Notes: generated by a model not told the origin, from the letters alone. A DNA stretch of 20,935 nt from Prolixibacteraceae bacterium (GCA_003537645.1 DPRM01000038.1:1624-22558); one strand, 5' to 3'; counted from the first letter of the stretch, positions 6,616 through 14,907 are shown. Translations and numbers: made by a program.

Positions 6616-7284
6616 ATGAGCATAGCCGAAAATATTGACCTGATAAAAGCAAATTTGCCTCTGAATGTCAGTTTGGTAGCGGTATCGAAAACCAAACCGG
6701 CCGAACTGCTTATGGAAGCTTATAACCACGGGCAGCGCGCTTTTGGCGAGAACAAGGTTCAGGAACTGGTTTGGAAATACGAAGCCTTGCCCAAAGACAT
6801 TGAATGGCATTATATCGGTCATTTACAGACCAATAAAGTAAAATACATCGCACCGTTTGTTCACCTGATTCATGGAGTTGATTCATTCAAACTGCTGAAA
6901 ACCATCGATTCAGAAGCAAGAAAAGCCGGACGGACAATTGCGTGTCTACTTCAGTTTCACATTGCCGAAGAGGAAACTAAATTTGGACTTTCGGTGCTGG
7001 AAGCCGAAGGGATTTTGAGTTCAGCCGAATATAAATTGCTGGAGAATGTTCGGATTTCGGGGGTGATGGGAATGGCAACTTATACCGACGATGAAAATCA
7101 GGTTAGAAAAGAATTTGCTTGCTTAAAAACATATTTCGAAAAATTAAAATCGGATTATTTTTCTGACTATGAATCATTTAATACAATCTCGATGGGAATG
7201 TCGGGCGATTACCTGATAGCAATTGAAGAAGGAAGTACAATGGTTCGGATTGGAAGTACTATTTTTGGTGAGCGGTATTATTGA
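6616..7284 (+). CDS. yggS: YggS/PLPBP family pyridoxal phosphate-binding protein
   Basis: This 222-residue single-domain TIM-barrel protein is homologous to the N-terminal domain of alanine racemase. VAVSKTKPAE (21-30) holds Lys25, the expected Schiff-base lysine for PLP. Further signatures are FGENKVQEL, HYIGHLQTNKVKYI, SGVMGMATYTD, and the phosphate-binding end SMGMSGDYLIAIEEGSTMVR followed by IGSTIFGER. The family has no known catalytic activity. It buffers PLP and keeps vitamin B6 and amino acid pools balanced in the cytoplasm. It probably forms an operon with the next gene, 29 bases downstream. Length and motifs are normal for the family. Confidence 0.95.
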   Translation: MSIAENIDLIKANLPLNVSLVAVSKTKPAELLMEAYNHGQRAFGENKVQELVWKYEALPKDIEWHYIGHLQTNKVKYIAPFVHLIHGVDSFKLLKTIDSEARKAGRTIACLLQFHIAEEETKFGLSVLEAEGILSSAEYKLLENVRISGVMGMATYTDDENQVRKEFACLKTYFEKLKSDYFSDYESFNTISMGMSGDYLIAIEEGSTMVRIGSTIFGERYY

Positions 7285-7313
7285 AAACTAAATTATCTTA
7301 AAAACTGATTGAT

Positions 7314-8297
7314 ATGACAAATTTAGAAACCAAATACATGGGATTAAAATTGAAAAATCCCATCATTGTCGCAAGTTCGGGGCTAACTAATTCGGTCGAA
7401 AAAATAAAAGACCTTGAAAATGCTGGTGCCAGTGCAATTGTCCTGAAATCGATTTTTGAGGAACAAATTAACAACGAGGTGAGCCACCTGATTAACCGCG
7501 ATCCGCAGAATTTATATCCCGAAGCCGAAGATTACATCTGGAATTACACGCGTAACAACTCGATTACCAGGCACCTGAACCTTTTAAGCGAAGCAAAAAA
7601 AGAAGTTGAAATACCGATTATTGCAAGTATAAACTGCATGTCGGCATCGGAATGGACCATATTTGCAAAGGATTTTGAAAATGCAGGTGCCGACGCGCTT
7701 GAATTAAACCTGTTTTTTGTGCCAACCAATCGTTTAAAAAGCGCTGAAGAAATTGAACAGCTTTATCTTAAAGTAGTTTCAGAAGTTAAAAAGCAGGTAA
7801 AAATTCCGGTTTCAGTAAAAATCGGATATTACTACACCAACCTCATATCGATGGCCGACAGACTGGTAGCCAACGGAGCATCGGCTCTGGTGTTGTTCAA
7901 CCGGTTCTACGAACCCGATATCAACATCGAAAAAATGGAAATTACCAGCTCCGAAATTTTCAGTTCACCGTCTGACATCCGCCGTTCGTTGCGATGGATT
8001 GGACTGATTTCGTCGCAGTTACCCAAAGTTGAAATTGCCGCGAGTACCGGAATTCACGACGGAGAAGCTGTAATTAAACAATTGCTGGCAGGTGCGCAGG
8101 TAGTGCAGGTTTGTTCGAGTGTTTACATCAACGGTTCACAAATTATTGCCGGAATGATAAGCGATCTGAATGCTTTTATGAGGAAAAATAATTTTAAAAA
8201 GATCGAAGATTTTCGCGGACGATTATCATACAAGAATATTCCAGACCCGTTGCTGTACGAACGTGCCCAGTTTATGAAGTACTTTTCGGGCCAATAA
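7314..8297 (+). CDS. Dihydroorotate dehydrogenase-like flavoprotein
   Basis: This 327-residue FMN-binding TIM barrel resembles class 1 dihydroorotate dehydrogenases: LETKYMGLKLKNPIIVASSG (4-23), VSVKIGYYYTN (167-176 region), IAASTGIHDGEAVIKQLLAGA (241-261) and VQVCSSVYING. The class 1 active-site loop NxSCPN is replaced by ELNLFFVPTN (130-139), so the catalytic Cys and its neighbours are missing. It ends in LLYERAQFMKYF, a tail I associate with the 'DHODH-like' group common in Bacteroidota. A role in pyrimidine synthesis is therefore doubtful. FMN binding is likely and the substrate is unknown. It lies 29 bases after yggS on the same strand and is presumably co-transcribed. Confidence 0.8.
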   Translation: MTNLETKYMGLKLKNPIIVASSGLTNSVEKIKDLENAGASAIVLKSIFEEQINNEVSHLINRDPQNLYPEAEDYIWNYTRNNSITRHLNLLSEAKKEVEIPIIASINCMSASEWTIFAKDFENAGADALELNLFFVPTNRLKSAEEIEQLYLKVVSEVKKQVKIPVSVKIGYYYTNLISMADRLVANGASALVLFNRFYEPDINIEKMEITSSEIFSSPSDIRRSLRWIGLISSQLPKVEIAASTGIHDGEAVIKQLLAGAQVVQVCSSVYINGSQIIAGMISDLNAFMRKNNFKKIEDFRGRLSYKNIPDPLLYERAQFMKYFSGQ

Positions 8298-8349
8298 AAA
8301 TCAAGATTGTCCGATTGCTTACCTATTGGGCATCTTGCGTCAGTCATTT

Positions 8350-8401
8350 ATTGTCATTCTGTCGTCATTTCCTGGCAACTTAATGACTACCAAATGACAA
8401 T
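8350..8401. terminator. Extended hairpin between convergent genes, possible bidirectional terminator
   Basis: Arms 8350-8369 and 8382-8401 pair at 17 of 20 positions around a 12-nt loop; the outer 9 bp are perfect. It lies midway between the converging DHODH-like and HEAT-like genes. There is no strong T run. The arms contain the words TTCTGTCGT, AATGACTA and AATGACAATTGAA, which recur upstream of yggS (6497-6505, 6578-6596). Confidence 0.45.
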
Positions 8402-8447
8402 TGAAGGCTTTTATGACATTGGGTAATATTCCAGGTATCCATTAAAA

Positions 8448-8975
8448 TTAAAACCCAATCGAGGGCAAAAAATCGATCACATCAAGCATAAGCGCTTTCT
8501 TTTCATCGCTTGTTGTTCGCATAGCCTGGTCCAGTTTTTCAATCTCCTGATCAATGATTGCCTGATCAATGGTGGTAGTCATGTTTGTGATAACTGTGTA
8601 AGCTTCAAAAGCGACCAGAAAATCGCTCCCGATAAGCAAATCAACAAAGAGCGACAGGTATTTGCTGTAGTCGAGTCCGTTTTCCCAACAGCACGAAACC
8701 AGCTCTTTCATTTCGGGCGCATACTTCTGATTCTGAATGGCTTCAACAATCAAAGGAATGGCATCGCTTTCTTTTAAATTTGAGAACAAAGCGATAATTC
8801 TTGATTTAATTTCCGCATTTTGACTAAGATGAAGCATTTCAAGCAAGATCGGAATATCAGATGCTTTTCCGGTAGCCCGCAATTCTTCTATGGTCTCAAT
8901 TACTTTGATCGAGTCGGCTGACTGTAAGCCCTTTAGTACATTTTTATGATCGTGTTCTGAATGTTCGTGCGTCAT
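8448..8975 (-). CDS. HEAT-repeat-like protein
   Basis: This is an all-helical, soluble protein of 175 residues. After a His/Glu/Asp-rich start (MTHEHSEHDHKN) come paired helices with HEAT/armadillo character: KVIETIEELRATGKASDIPI, IKSRIIALFSNLKESDAIPL and MKELVSCCWENGLDYSKYLS. Each pair ends in a short linker with Asp and Pro/Leu. Such proteins are usually binding scaffolds, and no catalytic motif is seen. The open frame could start at a TTG at 9002, adding nine residues. I prefer the ATG at 8975 because an exact -7 promoter box (9007 to 9000) overlaps that TTG and would place the transcript start between the two. It is divergent from the MATE gene. Confidence 0.7.
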   Translation of the reverse strand: MTHEHSEHDHKNVLKGLQSADSIKVIETIEELRATGKASDIPILLEMLHLSQNAEIKSRIIALFSNLKESDAIPLIVEAIQNQKYAPEMKELVSCCWENGLDYSKYLSLFVDLLIGSDFLVAFEAYTVITNMTTTIDQAIIDQEIEKLDQAMRTTSDEKKALMLDVIDFLPSIGF

Positions 8976-8999
8976 CTGATATTGGTTGAAAATGTTTCG

Positions 9000-9007
9000 C
9001 AAATTTA
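9000..9007 (-). promoter_or_regulatory. Bacteroidota-type -7 box for HEAT-like gene
   Basis: On the minus strand this reads TAAATTTG, an exact TAnnTTTG. It lies 25 bases upstream of the ATG at 8975 and overlaps an alternative TTG start, which it argues against. No clear -33 TTTG was seen at the usual distance. Confidence 0.5.
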
Positions 9008-9130
9008 ATAATTTGACGATAGGTTGTGACTTTTAATCGGGCTGGTTGTTTCATTGGTAAACTGAAAGTAAAGAATGTCTTCAAAATTTCTGAAAAATGA
9101 AATAATGAAACTGGAAATCAGTCATAGTTA

Positions 9131-9138
9131 TAACTTTG
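9131..9138 (+). promoter_or_regulatory. Bacteroidota-type -7 box for MATE gene
   Basis: TAACTTTG matches TAnnTTTG exactly, 23 bases upstream of the MATE ATG at 9162. With the minus-strand box at 9000-9007 it defines a divergent promoter region of about 130 bases. A -33 TTTG is not obvious. Confidence 0.5.
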
Positions 9139-9161
9139 CCCGCCCAAAATAATTACTTGTA

Positions 9162-10508
9162 ATGAATGAAAAGACCCGGGAACTTGCCGAACTTAAAATA
9201 GCCAAATTAATGCTGAAATTTTTTATTCCGGCGTTTATTGGTGTGTTCGTCAATGCTTTATATAACATTGTCGATCGTGTATTTATCGGACAGGGAGTCG
9301 GTTCTCTGGCACTTAGCGGTATTTCGGTTATCTTTCCGGTCATGCTCATTGTAATGGGATTTGGCATGTTGATTGGCATTGGCTCGGGCGTTCTGGTTTC
9401 CATCAGCATGGGAAAACGCGACATGGACAAGGCCGAAAAAATTCTTGGAAGCAGCTTTTTACTGATGATTTTGGTTTCGGCAGTGATCACCATCATCGGA
9501 TTTTCGATTAAAGGCCCAATGCTGCGTTCGTTTGGCGCTACGCCCGAAACAATACAATACGCCAATGATTATCTGAATATCATTTTGGCCGGAACGGTTT
9601 TTCAGGTAGTCGGATTTTCGCTCAACAATATCATCAGAGCCGAAGGAAATGCGCGGATAGCAATGTTCTCGATGATTATCAGCGCAGGAACTAACCTGAT
9701 ACTCGACCCAATTTTTATTTTCGGCTTCGGAATGGGTGTAAAAGGTGCTGCCTATGCAACTGTCATCTCGATGATGGTGCTGACAATCTGGGTTTTGCTT
9801 CATTTCAGAAGTTCGAAAGCTGTAGTTAAATTAAAATCAGAACACATTCGTTTCGACACAAAAATACTGTTCGAGATTCTGGCCATCGGGATGGCACCTT
9901 TTTTCATGCAGATAGCCAGCAGTTTTGTTCAGGGTTTAATCAACACCAAACTGATAGCTTTTGGAGGCGATCTGGCAGTTGGCGCAATGGGAATCGTGAA
10001 CAGCGTTGCAACCATGATTGTAATGGCAATTGTAGCCATCAACATGGCAACGCAGCCAATAATCAGTTTTAACTATGGAGCAAAATCATTTTCGAGGGTA
10101 AAAGAAACGTTGCGAATTGGAATGATTTCGGCCACAATAATTTCGATTTTAGCTTTTATATTGGTTGAAACGATTCCCGGAACAATTGTTAAACTTTTCA
10201 ATTCGTCCGATCCCGGACTTCTGGATTTTGGACGTGACGGGCTAAGACTGGCACTAATGGCATTGCCATTTGTTGGATTTCAGGTAATTGCCGGAAACTT
10301 TTTCCAATCGATGGGAAAAGCTAAAATTGCCGTTTTGCTTACTTTACTGCGGCAGGTAATAATACTGATACCATTGCTTTTTATACTCCCCAATCATTTT
10401 GGGCTGAACGGAATCTGGATATCGATGCCGATTTCTGATTTCTTTTCTGCAATAATTGTGATGTTTTTTCTTGTCAATCAGTGGAAAAAACTGAATATCA
10501 AATCTTGA
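9162..10508 (+). CDS. MATE family efflux transporter
   Basis: This 448-residue inner-membrane protein has about 12 hydrophobic segments in two homologous halves. The N-terminal ALYNIVDRVFIGQGVGSLAL (32-51) is the family's hallmark stretch at the end of the first helix, and ALSGISVIFPV with FGMLIGIGSG follow. The second half repeats the pattern (LAVGAMGIVNSVATMIVMAI, ATQPIISFNYGAK). MATE proteins export cationic drugs or metabolites in exchange for Na+ or H+. The substrate is not predictable and no regulator lies beside it. The start ATG is the first after an exact -7 box. It is monocistronic: a 381-base gap with repeats follows and the next gene is on the other strand. Confidence 0.93.
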   Translation: MNEKTRELAELKIAKLMLKFFIPAFIGVFVNALYNIVDRVFIGQGVGSLALSGISVIFPVMLIVMGFGMLIGIGSGVLVSISMGKRDMDKAEKILGSSFLLMILVSAVITIIGFSIKGPMLRSFGATPETIQYANDYLNIILAGTVFQVVGFSLNNIIRAEGNARIAMFSMIISAGTNLILDPIFIFGFGMGVKGAAYATVISMMVLTIWVLLHFRSSKAVVKLKSEHIRFDTKILFEILAIGMAPFFMQIASSFVQGLINTKLIAFGGDLAVGAMGIVNSVATMIVMAIVAINMATQPIISFNYGAKSFSRVKETLRIGMISATIISILAFILVETIPGTIVKLFNSSDPGLLDFGRDGLRLALMALPFVGFQVIAGNFFQSMGKAKIAVLLTLLRQVIILIPLLFILPNHFGLNGIWISMPISDFFSAIIVMFFLVNQWKKLNIKS

Positions 10509-10889
10509 CAAATGTATTGGCCACCGATTTCGCAGACTTTCACAGAAATTAATTCCTTATAACTGTTGACTGAATAAAATAATTTTAACAATTCGTAAAA
10601 CATTGATTTTATAAGGATTATAGATGTTTCGCAACCTACAGGGCTCCATTTTTGATGGAATGGTTTTTCTATAAATATTTCGTTCCTACGGAACAATCTT
10701 CGATGCCAGCGGCATCAAATATTTATAGCACAACCATTTGGTACAAGTAAAAGCATGCCGTAGGTACACTAGATTTTTGACTTTGCATTTTGTCAGTCAC
10801 GAATAAATCTGTGCTGAAGTATTTCCCGAAGAGAAGTTAAAGGCAGAATATTATTTTACCACTATTATTTCATTTTTAACTTCTATCTC
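10509..10889. other. Gene-free 381-base region with repeats
   Basis: No credible ORF is present between the convergent MATE and thioredoxin-fold genes. It holds the palindromic element at 10634-10765. It also holds a 9-bp inverted repeat (10554-10562 with 10609-10617) and a 10-bp inverted repeat (10832-10841 with 10875-10884) just downstream of the minus-strand gene; the latter may terminate it. The stretch CCACCGATTTCGCAGACTTT near 10520 and ATAAATCTGTG near 10803 resemble fragments of common 'CGCAGATTTTCACAGA'-type intergenic repeats (recognised from memory, unverified). Confidence 0.6.
10634..10765. repeat. Multi-hairpin palindromic repeat element
   Basis: The element is nested and branched. 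ACCTAC (10634-10639) pairs with GTAGGT (10760-10765). TCCAT/ATGGA (10645-10649, 10655-10659) forms a small hairpin that competes with the next stem. Arms 10659-10680 and 10717-10738 pair at 20 of 22 positions, including a perfect 12-bp block (10669-10680 with 10717-10728). This long stem encloses two perfect hairpins, GTTCC-TAC-GGAAC (10682-10694) and GATGCC-AGC-GGCATC (10702-10716). The GTTCCTACGGAAC and GATGCCAGCGGCATC modules look like a dispersed palindromic repeat family of Bacteroidota (recognised from memory). It may be mobilised by a REP-associated transposase elsewhere, and it may stop transcription from both sides here. Confidence 0.75.
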
Positions 10890-11471
10890 CTAAACCAAAT
10901 CGCAGGCTTCGGGCGGCATCCATTTTTTGTCCTTGCCTTCCCATTTAATATTGCAGCCAATCGGATTGGTTACCGGAACTGACACTTGTCTGCCTGCAAT
11001 TACTTCTGAAAGCGCCCGATCGAGATCATTCACCGTAATTTTTGATGCATCGCGGGGCTGATCTACAGCACGACCTGTATAAACCAATTTCCGGGATTGA
11101 TCGAACACAAAAAAATGAGGAGTTTTAAGCGCTCCGTATGCCAATGCAACTTGCTGGGTTTCGTCGTGCAGATAAACCCACGGGAATCGGTTTTCATCCA
11201 TGCGAATCACCATATTTTCGAAACTGTCTTCCTCATAAGTGTTCGGACTGTTCGAGTTAATTGCCACAAAACGAACTCCTTCAGGATAAAACCGTTCTGC
11301 TGTTTTCCGGGTCACCTCATCGCTTCCAAGCACATACGGACAATGATTGCAGGTGAAAAATACCACCAGAATCGGAGCATCCTTAAAACTTAACAAGTTA
11401 TAGGTTTCCCCATCGGTCGCCTTCAGGCTAAAATTGGGGGCAAAGCTCCCGGTTTGTAATGTGTATGACAT
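10890..11471 (-). CDS. Thioredoxin-fold protein of the AhpC/TSA type
   Basis: This 193-residue protein has the peroxiredoxin/thioredoxin-like fold. FAPNFSLKATDGETYNL (10-26) is the typical AhpC/TSA start, VVFFTCNHCPYV carries a Cys41-Asn-His-Cys44 redox motif followed by Pro, and LKTPHFFVFD supplies the cis-proline loop. There is no signal peptide, so it is probably cytoplasmic. Two further cysteines near the end (NPIGCNIKW and PPEACDLV) lie outside the redox motif. It most likely acts as a thiol-disulfide oxidoreductase or thiol peroxidase, partner unknown. The start MSYTLQTGSFAPNF fits the family. The upstream cytidylate-kinase-like gene on the same strand is separated from it by a strong terminator, so this gene should have its own promoter in 11472-11551. 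Confidence 0.88.
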   Translation of the reverse strand: MSYTLQTGSFAPNFSLKATDGETYNLLSFKDAPILVVFFTCNHCPYVLGSDEVTRKTAERFYPEGVRFVAINSNSPNTYEEDSFENMVIRMDENRFPWVYLHDETQQVALAYGALKTPHFFVFDQSRKLVYTGRAVDQPRDASKITVNDLDRALSEVIAGRQVSVPVTNPIGCNIKWEGKDKKWMPPEACDLV

Positions 11472-11551
11472 AAAAGCTGGATTTTGTTTTACAATTTAGA
11501 GTAAACAAACTTCCGGATAAAATGATTAAACAGAGCTTCTGTGATAAAACA

Positions 11552-11597
11552 AAAAAACCATTACCGATGCACTCATCTGCATTGGTAATGGTTTTTT
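11552..11597 (-). terminator. Strong rho-independent terminator after cytidylate-kinase-like gene
   Basis: CCATTACC-G-ATGCA (11558-11571) pairs with TGCAT-T-GGTAATGG (11578-11591) around a 6-nt loop, with one internal G/T opposition. It is flanked by six A on the left and six T on the right, so it can act in either orientation. On the minus strand it follows the stop at 11616 by 18 bases. Confidence 0.9.
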
Positions 11598-11615
11598 CTG
11601 GAAGATTCCAGATTG

Positions 11616-12338
11616 CTAATCTTCATCTGAAGTAGCAATGATCTTCTTGTTTTTCAACACATTCACTATCACATCAACAATATGATCGTCGAGCATGGTC
11701 GAGTAATTGAAAATCAGGTCAAAATCATTGTTGTCGAGCTCCCGTCCTGCTACATGTTCAACAAACAAGTTACGCTGGCGGTCAACTTCGAGTACATATT
11801 CCTGCGCATCGGCCCAAGACAAGTTGCTGATTTGCATGATACGATTGATGCGCCAATCGAGCGGAGCCTGAAGTTTTACGCTTAAACGTTTCGGAATATC
11901 GTGAGCAATTACACTTGCAGCGCGGCCTACAATAATGTAGTGTCCCTCTTCGGCAATACTCCGGATAACAGCCTTAACGGTGTCAATTACCTGCTGGTCG
12001 TCGGCATCATACACTTTTGAAGTGGAAAATGCGGAAGAAACGTCGTGAATGTTCTTTTTGACTTCTCCTAAAAAAACATTTTTAACACGCTCCGGATGCA
12101 TTTCCAACTCACCGGCAGTCAGCTCTATCACTTCTTTGCTTACCCATTTCCACTCAACATCTGTTTTTGTTTCCGAAAGGTAATTGTAACCAGTCAGAAT
12201 TTTCGACAACTTGGTAGCAATACGGTTGGCTGAGCATCCACACTCGCGCGAAATAGTAACAACAGGGCCGGGTTGCTGCATTCTCCGGCCACTTACTTTT
12301 CCGGCCTGAGCCAGATAATTGCTTAAAAAATCTTTCAT
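11616..12338 (-). CDS. Cytidylate kinase-like family protein
   Basis: This 240-residue P-loop protein resembles the cytidylate-kinase-like family (Cytidylate_kin2 type). PVVTISRECGCSANRIATKL (25-44) replaces the classic Walker A with the family's SRExGxxxxxIA pattern. IIVGRAASVIAHDIP is the GRGA/NMP-binding-like segment, and DWRINRIMQISNLSWADAQ with VDRQRNLF supplies the arginine-rich lid region. These proteins are named by similarity and their true substrate is not known; nucleotide or small-molecule phosphorylation is inferred. The ATG at 12338 is the first in frame. The gene is transcribed alone, ends at a strong terminator, and is divergent from the SLC13-type transporter. Confidence 0.8.
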   Translation of the reverse strand: MKDFLSNYLAQAGKVSGRRMQQPGPVVTISRECGCSANRIATKLSKILTGYNYLSETKTDVEWKWVSKEVIELTAGELEMHPERVKNVFLGEVKKNIHDVSSAFSTSKVYDADDQQVIDTVKAVIRSIAEEGHYIIVGRAASVIAHDIPKRLSVKLQAPLDWRINRIMQISNLSWADAQEYVLEVDRQRNLFVEHVAGRELDNNDFDLIFNYSTMLDDHIVDVIVNVLKNKKIIATSDED

Positions 12339-12607
12339 AGTGGAGATTATTAATTCGGGATAAATTACTTTTTCAATACCATTATTGTTCTAGTAAAACT
12401 ACGAATCAAATCACAAGCAAAAAAGCTAAACTGTTATACAATATCCTGTCGTATTTATGTTTTACAACTATTTTAAAAAACATTGAAAAGCAAAATACTT
12501 TTTAAAACAATGGGTTGATCAACAGGCGGCATCCAAAATTTCCATACTCAAACCGAATTTGCTGCTCCTTTATTTTTACATTGCAATAACTTAATCCGAC
12601 CTAAAGT

Positions 12608-14119
12608 ATGAAAACCAAACAACTGATCAGTTTTATCATTGCACCAAGCATTTCGTTGGCAATTATACTTTTTGGCGATCTTAAACACGGCGAACCTGCG
12701 GTTACCAATACGCTGGCAGTTGCCCTGCTTATGGCGGTGTGGTGGATAACAGAAGCTGTGCCACTGGCGGTTACATCACTATTACCGGTTGCTCTTTTTC
12801 CGCTTTTAGGTATTATGGACGCAAAAAATGTGTCATCCACCTATTTCAACAATGTTATTTTTCTGTTTATGGGTGGCTTTGTTATTGCATTGGCTATGCA
12901 GCGATGGGATCTTCACCGGCGCATTGCCCTTAAAATATTGCTGACAACAGGTGTTAGTCCCGGAAGAATTTTATTGGGATTTATGCTGGCTACCGCATTT
13001 CTATCGATGTGGATGTCGAATACCGCCACCGCCATGATGATGATGCCCATATTAATTTCGGTCATCGACAAACTTGAGGAATCCATCGGGAAACAGGAAA
13101 TAAAAGGATATTCAGTTGGCTTGCTGCTTGGGGTTGCATACAGTGCATCAATTGGAGGAATCGCGACTTTGGTTGGTACTCCGCCAAACCTTTCGTTTGC
13201 GCGAATTTTCGAAATCTATTTCCCCGATGCTCCCGAGATTACATTTGCAACATGGTTGTTGTTTGCCCTTCCGGTAAGTATTATGCTATTTATAAGCGCA
13301 TGGATTTATTTGTATTACGTTTACAACCAGAAAAAACAAAACTGGACAAGCGTTAGCAAACATACATTTCGCGATCAGCTTCACGAAATGGGCCCGATTC
13401 GATACGAAGAAAAAGTTGTACTCATCGCTTTCATTTCAGTTGCACTTCTTTGGATTTTCAGGCTGGATCTGGATTTAGGCTGGATCAAAATTCCCGGATG
13501 GTCGGGTATTTTTCCCAAAAGTTCGTTTCTTGACGATGGCACAGTTGCCATTTTTGTTGCAATTGTACTTTTCATTATTCCATCGAAATCAGCAGATTTT
13601 AAACGGATTATGGATTGGGAAGGCGCCACAAAAATACCCTGGCATATCATTCTGCTTTTCGGAGGTGGTTTCGCATTGGCTTCAGGAATTAAAGAATCAG
13701 GACTTTCGACCTGGTTTGGCGAACAGCTTATTTTCGTTGCCGATTTCAATCCAATTGTTGTGATCCTGTCGGTCGCCCTGTTAATTACTTTCCTTACTGA
13801 ACTTACTTCAAACACAGCCACCACCGAAATGATTCTTCCCATTTTGGCCGGAATCGCCATCAGTACAGAAATAAATCCTTTGTTCCTGATGTTGCCGGCA
13901 ACACTTTCGGCATCTCTGGCTTTTATGTTGCCTGTTGCAACTCCTCCAAACGCCATTATTTTCGGAACCAACAGAGTAACAGTTTCTCAAATGGCCAAAA
14001 CCGGCTTAATTCTCAATCTGATTGGGGCAGTCATTGTTACTGTGATGACTTATCTGCTGGGAACTTTCGTATTCGATATCAATATTGGTGAATTTCCTGA
14101 TTGGGCAATTCCGAAATAA
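12608..14119 (+). CDS. DASS/SLC13 family sodium-coupled anion symporter
   Basis: This 503-residue inner-membrane transporter has the two signature SNT motifs of the divalent anion:Na+ symporter family. One is MSNTATAMMMMP (136-147) and the other ELTSNTATTEMILP (398-411), which form the Na+ and substrate sites in the two inverted repeats. WWITEAVPLAVTSLLPVALF (45-64), IGGIATLVGTPPNL and VATPPNAIIFGT are also classic. Typical substrates are C4-dicarboxylates, citrate or sulfate. The strict SNT motifs suggest a carboxylate, but this is inference. About 11-12 membrane segments are visible. The stop lies only 4 bases from the 3' end of truA on the other strand, so any terminator must lie in coding sequence. 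Confidence 0.92.
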   Translation: MKTKQLISFIIAPSISLAIILFGDLKHGEPAVTNTLAVALLMAVWWITEAVPLAVTSLLPVALFPLLGIMDAKNVSSTYFNNVIFLFMGGFVIALAMQRWDLHRRIALKILLTTGVSPGRILLGFMLATAFLSMWMSNTATAMMMMPILISVIDKLEESIGKQEIKGYSVGLLLGVAYSASIGGIATLVGTPPNLSFARIFEIYFPDAPEITFATWLLFALPVSIMLFISAWIYLYYVYNQKKQNWTSVSKHTFRDQLHEMGPIRYEEKVVLIAFISVALLWIFRLDLDLGWIKIPGWSGIFPKSSFLDDGTVAIFVAIVLFIIPSKSADFKRIMDWEGATKIPWHIILLFGGGFALASGIKESGLSTWFGEQLIFVADFNPIVVILSVALLITFLTELTSNTATTEMILPILAGIAISTEINPLFLMLPATLSASLAFMLPVATPPNAIIFGTNRVTVSQMAKTGLILNLIGAVIVTVMTYLLGTFVFDINIGEFPDWAIPK

Positions 14120-14123
14120 AACG

Positions 14124-14885
14124 CTAATACTGTTTCACAAAAATATGCGCCGGATATTCAATATCAGTCAAAAATAATCCGTGCGCCGGAACCGATAAAC
14201 CAGCTGCGCCGCGGTCTTTTTGCTCAATTACTTTCCTGAAACCTGCAAGATCCATTTTACCGAGACCCACTTCGAGCAAAGTGCCAACCACTGCACGAAC
14301 CATATTCCGAAGAAAACGGTCGGCTTTAACCGTAAAAACCAAATCACTACCCTGCTGTAACCATTCAGCCTGAATAATTTTGCAATTATTCGTTTTTACA
14401 TCGGTGTGCAACTTGCTAAAACTTGTAAAATCAATGTATTCAAAAAGAATCTGACAGGCTTGGTTCATTTTTTCGACATCAGGCTGACGAAAGAAATACC
14501 ACGAAGTTTCAACCGAAAAAGGATCTTTTCGCAGATTAAGATGGTATTGGTAAGTTCTGGAAACCGCATCAAAACGGGCATGGGCATCGGGCCGAACTTT
14601 GCTGACAGCAAAAACAGACAAATCGTCCTTCAGGAAACTATTCAGTTTATGGGTAAAATCCGGATGATCCAAATCGGGTTTCGACGAATCGAAATGCGCT
14701 GTAAAATAGCTCGCATGAACCCCTGTATCAGTACGTCCGGCACCAGTAAGCTCTACCCTCTCGCGGGTGATGGTACTTAGCGCGTTTTCCATACATTCCT
14801 GAACAGTTAGGGCGTTGGGTTGCACCTGCCAGCCATGAAACCGGGTGCCCTTGTATGCTAGTTCTATGAAATACCTTTGTGTCAA
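14124..14885 (-). CDS. truA: tRNA pseudouridine synthase A (TruA), TTG start
   Basis: TruA converts U38-U40 in the anticodon stem of tRNAs to pseudouridine. Family signatures are YFIELAYKGTRFHGWQVQPN, TGAGRTDTGVHA with the catalytic Asp53, ARFDAVSRTYQYHL, and DRFLRNMVRAVVGTLLEVG near the C-terminus. The open frame extends to 15053, but family proteins start right before RYFxELAYKG. A TTG at 14885 gives MTQRYFIELAYKG and 253 residues, the usual length. An exact -7 promoter box at 14907 to 14900 lies inside the longer reading, which supports this rare start. The upstream in-frame ATG at 14963 would add 26 residues not typical of TruA. The gene is divergent from moxR. Confidence 0.92.
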   Translation of the reverse strand: MTQRYFIELAYKGTRFHGWQVQPNALTVQECMENALSTITRERVELTGAGRTDTGVHASYFTAHFDSSKPDLDHPDFTHKLNSFLKDDLSVFAVSKVRPDAHARFDAVSRTYQYHLNLRKDPFSVETSWYFFRQPDVEKMNQACQILFEYIDFTSFSKLHTDVKTNNCKIIQAEWLQQGSDLVFTVKADRFLRNMVRAVVGTLLEVGLGKMDLAGFRKVIEQKDRGAAGLSVPAHGLFLTDIEYPAHIFVKQY

Positions 14886-14899
14886 TTGTTTGTTTTTGG

Positions 14900-14907
14900 C
14901 AAAAATA
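14900..14907 (-). promoter_or_regulatory. Bacteroidota-type -7 box for truA
   Basis: On the minus strand this reads TATTTTTG, an exact TAnnTTTG. It lies 14 bases upstream of the TTG start at 14885 and inside the longest open frame, so it decides in favour of the shorter protein with a very short leader. Confidence 0.5.

Noticed and set aside
13381..13971. Minus-strand open frame of 196 codons
   Set aside because: It lies wholly within the SLC13/DASS transporter gene, which has strong family motifs, and the antisense product shows none.
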